DNA of 64,000 nt, from the NCBI RefSeq assembly GCF_902859935.1, contig NZ_CADIKI010000007.1, positions 124,001 through 188,000 of the forward strand, given 5' to 3'. This stretch comes from Paraburkholderia fynbosensis. Lineage in GTDB: Bacteria; Pseudomonadota; Gammaproteobacteria; Burkholderiales; Burkholderiaceae. The first letter of the stretch is position 1, and each line of letters begins with the position of its first letter. The translations under genes were made by a program, and so were the position numbers. Of the stretch, positions 58,804-64,000 are shown one piece after another. Under the pieces are notes generated by a model. It was not told the origin of the DNA and did no database searches. It saw only the letters and a list, made by a program, of their open reading frames with translations.

Positions 58804-61170
58804 ATGAACCACGTTGACCCGCAATCCGACGCCTTCAGCTCTGCGTGGCTCCGGCTTTGGGCCGAGTCTACTCAAGACTACTCCATCTTCGCCCTTTCTC
58901 GCGAGGGTACTGTGCTCACATGGAACCCGGGCGGCGAATGCATTCAGGGCTATCGCCCCGACGAAATTATAGGTCGGTCGTTCTCCCTTTTTTACCCAGA
59001 GGCCGAGCGTGCGGCGGGCGCGCCCGAGGCCGCCCTGCGCGCCGCCACCGAGGGCGGGCGTTACGTCGCGGAGGGCTGGCGAGTGCGCAAGGATGGCACG
59101 TCGTTCTGGGCGAACGTCGTCATGACACCGCTGCGCGACGGCGGCGGCGAGCTTATCGGTTTTGGCAAGGTTGTGCGCGACGTCAGTGACAAGAAGGCCG
59201 CTCACGACGCGGTGCTCGAAAGCGAGCGCAGCTTCCGTCTTCTGGTCCAGGGTGTGACCGACTACGCCATTTTTATGCTGTCGCCCGACGGGCACATCAC
59301 GAGCTGGAATGCCGGCGCTCGACGCATCAAGGGGTACGCCGAAAACGAGATTGTCGGTTCGCATTTTTCCCGGTTCTACACCCCGGAGGATGTCGCGGCG
59401 GGCGTCCCCTTCCGGGGCCTGGACACGGCACGACGGGAGGGACGTTTCGAGGCCGAGGGGTGGCGCGTGCGCAGCGACGGAAGCCGTTTCTTCGCGCATG
59501 TCGTGATAGACGCCATTCATGAAAACGGTGAACTGGTCGGATTTGCAAAGATCACGCGCGATATCACCGAGCGACGGCGCGCCAGCGAGCAGCTCGAGCA
59601 AACGCAAAAAGCCCTGTTCCAGGCACAGAAGATGGAAGCCCTGGGCAAACTGACGGGCGGTGTGGCGCACGACTTCAACAATGTCCTCCAGGTAATGCGG
59701 GGCAATCTGGAACTGCTCGAAAGCCGGCACGGCCGCGACGACTGGAGCGCTGAGCGGCTAGGTAACGCGCTTGACGCGGTTGATCGCGGCGCGAAGCTCG
59801 CGTCACAGCTGCTGGCCTTCGGTCGCCAGCAGCCCCTCGAGCCCGTCGTCATCAACCCCGCGCGTCAGCTTCAGGCGCTGGACGACCTCTTGCGGCGGGT
59901 ACTGGGCGAGAGGGTCGAGATTGAGTCCGTCGTTGCCGGCGGCCTATGGAATACCATCGCCGATCCCCATCAGCTTGAAAACGTGATACTGAATCTGGCT
60001 ATCAATGCGCGCGACGCGATGCCGGACGGCGGTAAGCTCACCCTTGAACTCGCCAACGCGACGCTTGACGATGAGTACGTTTTAGCGCTTGCCGACGTCT
60101 CAGCTGGGCAGTATGTGATGCTGGCTGTCACGGACGCGGGGACGGGCATGAGCCGGGAAGTGATGGAGCGCGCTTTTGACCCGTTCTTCAGCACGAAGCC
60201 GGAGGGCCGGGGCACGGGCCTCGGCCTGAGCATGGCCTACGGCTTCGTCAAGCAGAGTGGCGGCCATATCCGGCTCTATAGCGAGGTCGGTGAGGGAACG
60301 ACCGTCAAGATCTATCTGCCCCGCTCAACCGGCACGGCGGTTGAAGCCAGACGTAGCACCGGCGGCGTCCTCAAGCACGGCAGCGAGACCATCCTCGTCG
60401 TGGAGGATGATCTGAAGGTCCAGTCGACAGTCGTTGAACTTCTCAGCGGTCTCGGTTATGCGGTACTCAAGGCCAACGACGCCGAGCAGGCGCTGACCGT
60501 CGTGGCGAGCGGCGTACATATCGATCTGCTGTTTACCGACGTGGTGATGCCCGGCGCACTGCGCAGTCCGGAAATGGCCAGAAGGGCAGTCCAGATGTTG
60601 CCTGGGCTGAAGGTGCTTTTTACGTCGGGTTATACCCAGAACGCGATCGTGCATGGTGGCCGGCTCGATGCCGGCGTGGAACTGCTGAGCAAGCCCTACA
60701 GCCGTCGGCAGCTTGCCGCCAAGGTGCGGCAGGTACTCGGTAACAGGAACATCGAAGCAACCGGAGCGGGTGCGGCCCGTACGCGTCCACGGGAGGGCGT
60801 CGGGCCAGCCGGAAACGGTGAAGGCCTGCGCATCCTGGTCGTGGAAGACGACGTTGCGTCGCTCGACGCAACCTGTGAGCTGCTGATGTTGCTCGGGATG
60901 GCTCCGCAGCGCGCAGAAAGCGCGGCGGCGGCGCTCAATGCATTGGATGCGGACGACTATGACGTCCTGTTCACGGACGTCATCATGCCCGACATGTCGG
61001 GCACCGATCTCGCGCGGCGCGCGGCTTCCGCACACCCGGCACTCCGGATTATTTTCGCTTCCGGAAACGTTGTCCCGGAGCATGAGAGGTTCGACTTCGA
61101 ATGGTCGGCGCTGCGCAAGCCCTTCACGCTTGATCAGTTGCGCGCCGCGTTGCAGCCGGCCGACAGCTGA
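58804..61170 (+). CDS. PAS-PAS hybrid histidine kinase with two receiver domains
   Basis: This 788-residue cytoplasmic kinase has two PAS domains (about 15-125, FALSREGTVLTWNPGGECIQ; about 145-260, FMLSPDGHITSWNAGARRIK), a HisKA domain with phospho-His about 289 (GKLTGGVAHDFNNVLQVMRG), an HATPase domain with NLAINARDAMPDGG and GRGTGLGLSMAYGF, and two receiver domains. Receiver 1 has Asp about 579 (LLFTDVVMPG) and receiver 2 Asp about 725 (VLFTDVIMPDMSG). The two similar PAS units may bind haem, flavin or no cofactor. No DNA-binding output domain is present, so signals must leave through a separate phosphotransfer protein. Confidence 0.94.
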   Translation: MNHVDPQSDAFSSAWLRLWAESTQDYSIFALSREGTVLTWNPGGECIQGYRPDEIIGRSFSLFYPEAERAAGAPEAALRAATEGGRYVAEGWRVRKDGTSFWANVVMTPLRDGGGELIGFGKVVRDVSDKKAAHDAVLESERSFRLLVQGVTDYAIFMLSPDGHITSWNAGARRIKGYAENEIVGSHFSRFYTPEDVAAGVPFRGLDTARREGRFEAEGWRVRSDGSRFFAHVVIDAIHENGELVGFAKITRDITERRRASEQLEQTQKALFQAQKMEALGKLTGGVAHDFNNVLQVMRGNLELLESRHGRDDWSAERLGNALDAVDRGAKLASQLLAFGRQQPLEPVVINPARQLQALDDLLRRVLGERVEIESVVAGGLWNTIADPHQLENVILNLAINARDAMPDGGKLTLELANATLDDEYVLALADVSAGQYVMLAVTDAGTGMSREVMERAFDPFFSTKPEGRGTGLGLSMAYGFVKQSGGHIRLYSEVGEGTTVKIYLPRSTGTAVEARRSTGGVLKHGSETILVVEDDLKVQSTVVELLSGLGYAVLKANDAEQALTVVASGVHIDLLFTDVVMPGALRSPEMARRAVQMLPGLKVLFTSGYTQNAIVHGGRLDAGVELLSKPYSRRQLAAKVRQVLGNRNIEATGAGAARTRPREGVGPAGNGEGLRILVVEDDVASLDATCELLMLLGMAPQRAESAAAALNALDADDYDVLFTDVIMPDMSGTDLARRAASAHPALRIIFASGNVVPEHERFDFEWSALRKPFTLDQLRAALQPADS

Positions 61171-61532
61171 CGGACGCAGCGCCGTGCCGCTGATGACACG
61201 CGGAGACACTGGGCAACTGAAAGGACTGGCTCCGCAGCGTGCGAAGTCGCCCGGCGGTAACTGTAGTTCTACTGCGGAGCGAGAATTGCCGTCGATACCT
61301 ATCAAACTGTGCGTGAGGCCGCTACGCAAAAGAGTGCGGATTCATGGCGAACTGCCGTCGCCATTGGTCTCGTCCCCGGTCCTGATGCCTAGTTTGCGCC
61401 CCTTCGTGGTCGCGAACTACTCCGGCCCATTCTTTTCTGGCGAACAGCGCGCCGACACTGTCGCGCTTGCGTCCGTCCATGAGACGAAGTTCGGAATCGG
61501 CCTTGATGACGGGGCTCAGGCTGGCGTCCGGG
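61171..61532. other. 360-base gap without a supported gene
   Basis: It separates the hybrid kinase stop from the convergent heat-shock gene stop. No family match or strong terminator was found. Confidence 0.35.
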
Positions 61533-62096
61533 CTAGCCGATATCAATCGTGCGGCCCACGGACCGCGGTGGCTCTGATTTCGGCACGGTCAACGTGAGCA
61601 CACCATTGTCGAACTTTGCCAGGGCATGATCGGGGTCGGCGTTCTCCGGCATCGGGATCGTACGAACGAAGCTGCCATGGGCGCGCTCGAGCCGGTAGCA
61701 TCCGTCTTCCTCGCTGCGCACATCCTGCCTTTTTTCACCGCGCAACACGAACGCCCCATCGTCGACGGTGACGCTCACATCCTCCCGCTGCATGCCGGGC
61801 AGCTCGACGGTCACACGCAAGACCTTTCCTTCGTCGACCACGTCGATGCGCGGCTGGAAGCGCGACGAACTGAAGTCCCCGAACCATCGTTCCAGTGCGC
61901 CGCGGCCCGCGAACGGGTCGTGAAAAAACTCCTCCACGACGCGCCACGGTTCGCGCATGAACAATCTCGGTATGTCAGGCCAGGAGGCGCGCCACGGGTC
62001 GGTGGCCGGCTGGCCTTCCGGGCTGTCTGCATCGGATTTGCGCGCGGCGCCGCGAAGGAATTTAAAAGGATTCCATTTCTTCTGGTCAGTGTTCAT
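61533..62096 (-). CDS. Small heat-shock protein (Hsp20), copy A
   Basis: This 187-residue chaperone has a long N-terminal arm (about 1-90) and an alpha-crystallin domain (about 90-185): RIDVVDEGKVLRVTVELPGM, DGAFVLRGEKRQD and the final FDNGVLTLTVPKSEPP. Hsp20 proteins hold unfolding proteins for refolding. The ATG at 62096 follows AAGGAG. It is the last and longest of three Hsp20 genes in the same direction, 311 bases after copy B. Confidence 0.95.
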   Translation of the reverse strand: MNTDQKKWNPFKFLRGAARKSDADSPEGQPATDPWRASWPDIPRLFMREPWRVVEEFFHDPFAGRGALERWFGDFSSSRFQPRIDVVDEGKVLRVTVELPGMQREDVSVTVDDGAFVLRGEKRQDVRSEEDGCYRLERAHGSFVRTIPMPENADPDHALAKFDNGVLTLTVPKSEPPRSVGRTIDIG

Positions 62097-62407
62097 CGTA
62101 GGATTCTCCTTAAGGCACGTCTGGCAGGAGAGCCGGATGCCGGTCATTTGGCGGAAACAGTGGCGTGAACGTTGATGTTTCCGATTGCCCGTACGCGGCT
62201 GCCGTGGTCGCCTCGCCGTCGACGCTCCTGGCCCGCGCGGCGAACGGGCCGTCCGCGGACCGGCGTAGCAGCATTGGCGACATGCTGACCGGGGATTCAC
62301 TCCGGCGTCCCCGACGGCTGTCCTGCATCCTGGCCTTCACATCGGACGGCGGCGGCCTGGTGGCCGCCACCGGGTTTTCTCCTGTCGTTGTCACCCGTCT
62401 GCCGGGT
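62097..62407. other. 311-base gap between two Hsp20 genes
   Basis: A plus-strand frame crosses it but is an antisense shadow of the next gene. I see no gene; it may hold a separate promoter for copy A. Confidence 0.35.
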
Positions 62408-62815
62408 TCAGTCCGTCCGGACCTCGATCCGGCGCGGCCGGGCTTCGTCGCGGCGCGGTATCGTCAGCCTCAGCACGCCGTCCTTCAGGTTTGCGTCGAT
62501 TTTCGTTGGGTCGAAGTCAGCGCCAAGAGCGAACGCCCGCGCGAAGTGAGGCTGGCGGATTTCGGCGTGATGCAGACGCAGCCCCTCCGGCGTGGGTACC
62601 ACCGCCTCTGCCTCGATGTACAGGTTGCCATCGTGCACCTTTACATCGAGCCGGTCCTTAGTCACGCCGGGCAGATCCGCCCACAGGGTGATGCCCTGGC
62701 TGTCCTCGAAGATGTCCACGGGCGGCGTTAGCGTGATCCGGCGTTGTGACTGCTCGTCTTCGCGCCGCGCCACCGCCTTTTCGTCTTTCCTGGCAAGTTC
62801 TGTGGTGTCGTTCAT
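62408..62815 (-). CDS. Small heat-shock protein (Hsp20), copy B
   Basis: This 135-residue alpha-crystallin protein contains VDIFEDSQGITLWADLPGVT, NLYIEAEAVVPTPEGLRL and LKDGVLRLTIPRRDEARPRR. It has a short charged N-terminal arm. A very good Shine-Dalgarno (GAGGAGG) precedes the ATG at 62815. It lies 28 bases after copy C on the same strand, so these two are in one operon. Confidence 0.95.
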   Translation of the reverse strand: MNDTTELARKDEKAVARREDEQSQRRITLTPPVDIFEDSQGITLWADLPGVTKDRLDVKVHDGNLYIEAEAVVPTPEGLRLHHAEIRQPHFARAFALGADFDPTKIDANLKDGVLRLTIPRRDEARPRRIEVRTD

Positions 62816-62843
62816 GATGTCCTCCTCAGTTCTGCGACGGGTT

Positions 62844-63287
62844 TCATTGAACGGTGATGGCTCGCGGCTTCGATGTTTCCCGCTTGCCGATACTCACGGT
62901 CAGGCAGCCATTGGTGTATTGCGCCTTAACGTTGTCGGGGTCCGCGTGCTGCGGCAGTTCAATGACGCGCCGGAAAGCGCCGACGAACCGCTCCTGCGCA
63001 TAGGCACGTGTATCGTCGCCGGCCGCTTCGGGCTGTGCGGTCCGGCGCTCGCCGCTAATGGTCAGCAGCCCCTTGTCAATCGACACATCAAGGTTGGCCG
63101 GATCGATACCCGGCGCGAACGCGACGATCTCAATCGAGTCGTCAGTCGAACCGATGTTGACCTGTGGGAACGCACCGGAGCGCCCGGAACGGATGCTGGA
63201 CGGGAAGCCGCCGAAGAGGCTCGCCATCTGCCGTTGCAGACGGTCGAGTTCGCCGAAAAGGTCGGTCCCGGAATAGAGATCACTCAT
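62844..63287 (-). CDS. Small heat-shock protein (Hsp20), copy C
   Basis: This 147-residue protein starts MSDLYSGTDLFGELDRLQRQ and has the alpha-crystallin core FPQVNIGSTDDSIEIVAFAP, GLLTISGERRTAQ and YTNGCLTVSIGKRETSKPRA. Two ATGs compete (63293 and 63287); the second has GGAGG at a normal 8-base spacing and was chosen. It is the promoter-proximal gene of the heat-shock cluster; a sigma-32-like promoter lies about 135 bases upstream. Confidence 0.95.
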   Translation of the reverse strand: MSDLYSGTDLFGELDRLQRQMASLFGGFPSSIRSGRSGAFPQVNIGSTDDSIEIVAFAPGIDPANLDVSIDKGLLTISGERRTAQPEAAGDDTRAYAQERFVGAFRRVIELPQHADPDNVKAQYTNGCLTVSIGKRETSKPRAITVQ

Positions 63288-63420
63288 GGTCATTTCCTCC
63301 TTCAGACCAGCAGGAAGACGAACCGGCCTACGCGCTCCAGTTCGTCTGCCGTGCTGCGGGCAAACAAATAGAAACACGCAGCGCGCTGGACTACTCGCGC
63401 GACTGCCTGAGCGGAATTTA

Positions 63421-63449
63421 AGATAGGAATCCTGCGCGAAAATTTCAAG
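63421..63449 (-). promoter_or_regulatory. Candidate sigma-32 heat-shock promoter
   Basis: On the minus strand a perfect -35 CTTGAAA (63443-63449) is separated by 14 bases from TCCTATCT (63421-63428), which matches five of the seven specified bases of the -10 consensus CCCCATNT. Spacing and place, ahead of three Hsp20 genes, fit a sigma-32 promoter. Confidence 0.6.
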
Positions 63450-63532
63450 AGGGTGTCGCCACTTTTTGTCCTTGAATTTGGCCGGCCGCATCCCTACCTC
63501 TTCGACACCCCTGACGACCATGCGAGGACACC

Positions 63533-63916
63533 ATGGAATTCGAATATGACTGGCTGACACTGGGACGACACCGGATCCGGCTGCGCTCAACAAAGGGTTT
63601 CCCGACCGAGACGATGCGCGCGGCGGTCGAAGTAATCCGGCTGGCGATCGACAACAATATGAGCGCGCGTGCGCGCCTGGTTGAAGTGGTATTTCACCGG
63701 GAATCCGCTTACGAGATTGCTGTCGGCACCACCTTTGCCGACGACCGACTTTGCGCGCCGCAACTGGAAGCGGCGGTTGCGACGGTCCTGGGTCTGCAGC
63801 CCGCGCAGATCAATATTTTCGTGACCGTAGTGACGCAGGAGGAGGTTGATCTGCACTTCGGTGTCTACGAAAGAATGCTGGCCGAAAAGCTTGGCGTGGT
63901 GCCGCCGATCCAGTGA
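63533..63916 (+). CDS. Unknown 127-residue protein divergent from heat-shock genes
   Basis: I do not recognise the family. The protein is soluble, mixed alpha/beta by eye, starting MEFEYDWLTLGRHRIRLRST, with a middle helix TMRAAVEVIRLAIDNNMSAR and an end GVYERMLAEKLGVVPPIQ. GAGG precedes the ATG. It has no Cys-rich, membrane or signal sequence. Its place, divergent from a heat-shock operon with about 245 bases between starts, suggests a stress-related role, but that is only context. Confidence 0.65.
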   Translation: MEFEYDWLTLGRHRIRLRSTKGFPTETMRAAVEVIRLAIDNNMSARARLVEVVFHRESAYEIAVGTTFADDRLCAPQLEAAVATVLGLQPAQINIFVTVVTQEEVDLHFGVYERMLAEKLGVVPPIQ

Positions 63917-63950
63917 TCGCACGACAGCCGTCCGCCGCCAGCAAGGAGCA

Positions 63951-64000
63951 ATGCACAGGCTTCTTTACGGAAAGAAGGGGCCGCCGATGCCGTCTTACCG
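63951..64000 (+). CDS. Possible start of a further gene, cut by the window edge
   Basis: An ATG at 63951 closely follows AAGGAG (63943-63948, spacing two bases), and the frame MHRLLYGKKGPPMPSY stays open to the edge. An ATG at 63987 is an alternative. It lies 35 bases after the 127-residue protein gene and may be co-transcribed. Too short to identify. Confidence 0.3.
   Translation, partial: MHRLLYGKKGPPMPSY

Noticed and set aside
62165..62731. 188-codon plus-strand frame across the Hsp20 gap
   Set aside because: Antisense of Hsp20 copy B for most of its length.

Overview
The window looks like the replication-origin region of the main chromosome of a Burkholderia/Paraburkholderia-type betaproteobacterium. 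The DNA is GC-rich with strong G/C third-position bias. The conserved block mnmE / yidC-yidD-rnpA-rpmH / dnaA-dnaN-gyrB is present, and transcription diverges between rpmH (minus) and dnaA (plus). Many accessory proteins read like Burkholderiaceae families. No rRNA operon, complete tRNA or CRISPR array was seen.

Layout. 0-5.2 kb: the end of an unidentified gene, an Lrp-type regulator divergent from a stand-alone pyruvate-dehydrogenase-E1-like gene, a decayed chemoreceptor/diguanylate-cyclase chimera, and two small exported or membrane proteins. 5.4-8.9 kb: a tyrosine integrase without a visible catalytic tyrosine sits beside the 3' end of mnmE, and a phage-repressor-like gene sits between mnmE and yidC. 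9-17.6 kb: the core replication and membrane-insertion genes. 18.4-24.5 kb: a four-gene operon of three SPFH (HflK/HflC-like) membrane proteins and a P1B-type metal ATPase, with three genes joined by stop/start overlaps; this is the best candidate here for a little-described system. 24.7-26.4 kb: a shortened SWIM zinc-finger gene, a non-coding stretch with DnaA-box-like sites and an AT-rich tract, and a frameshifted AraC/GyrI-like regulator.

26.7-33.7 kb is a compartment-free ethanolamine catabolic cluster: permease, EutB and EutC (ammonia-lyase), a DUF779 protein, an acetaldehyde-type dehydrogenase and a divergent AraC-type activator. 33.8-36.7 kb is a Zn/Cd/Pb ATPase and its MerR-type regulator around a clear MerR operator. 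36.8-42.4 kb holds a zinc-ribbon protein, the DEAD-box helicase DbpA, a methionine-type aminotransferase, an orphan amino-acid-binding protein, an AraC regulator and a LysE exporter.

At 42.6 kb a terminator and what looks like the 3' part of a tRNA gene may mark the edge of an acquired segment running to the window end. It carries TetR/oxidoreductase genes with a truncated Old Yellow Enzyme start, a divergent NmrA/LysR pair, a complete TetR-controlled RND efflux system with two matching operators, a persulfide dioxygenase-rhodanese fusion with a 1-Cys peroxiredoxin, a decayed sensor kinase next to an intact PAS hybrid kinase, and three small heat-shock proteins behind a plausible sigma-32 promoter. 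The theme of this part is defence against electrophiles, sulfide, peroxide, drugs and heat.
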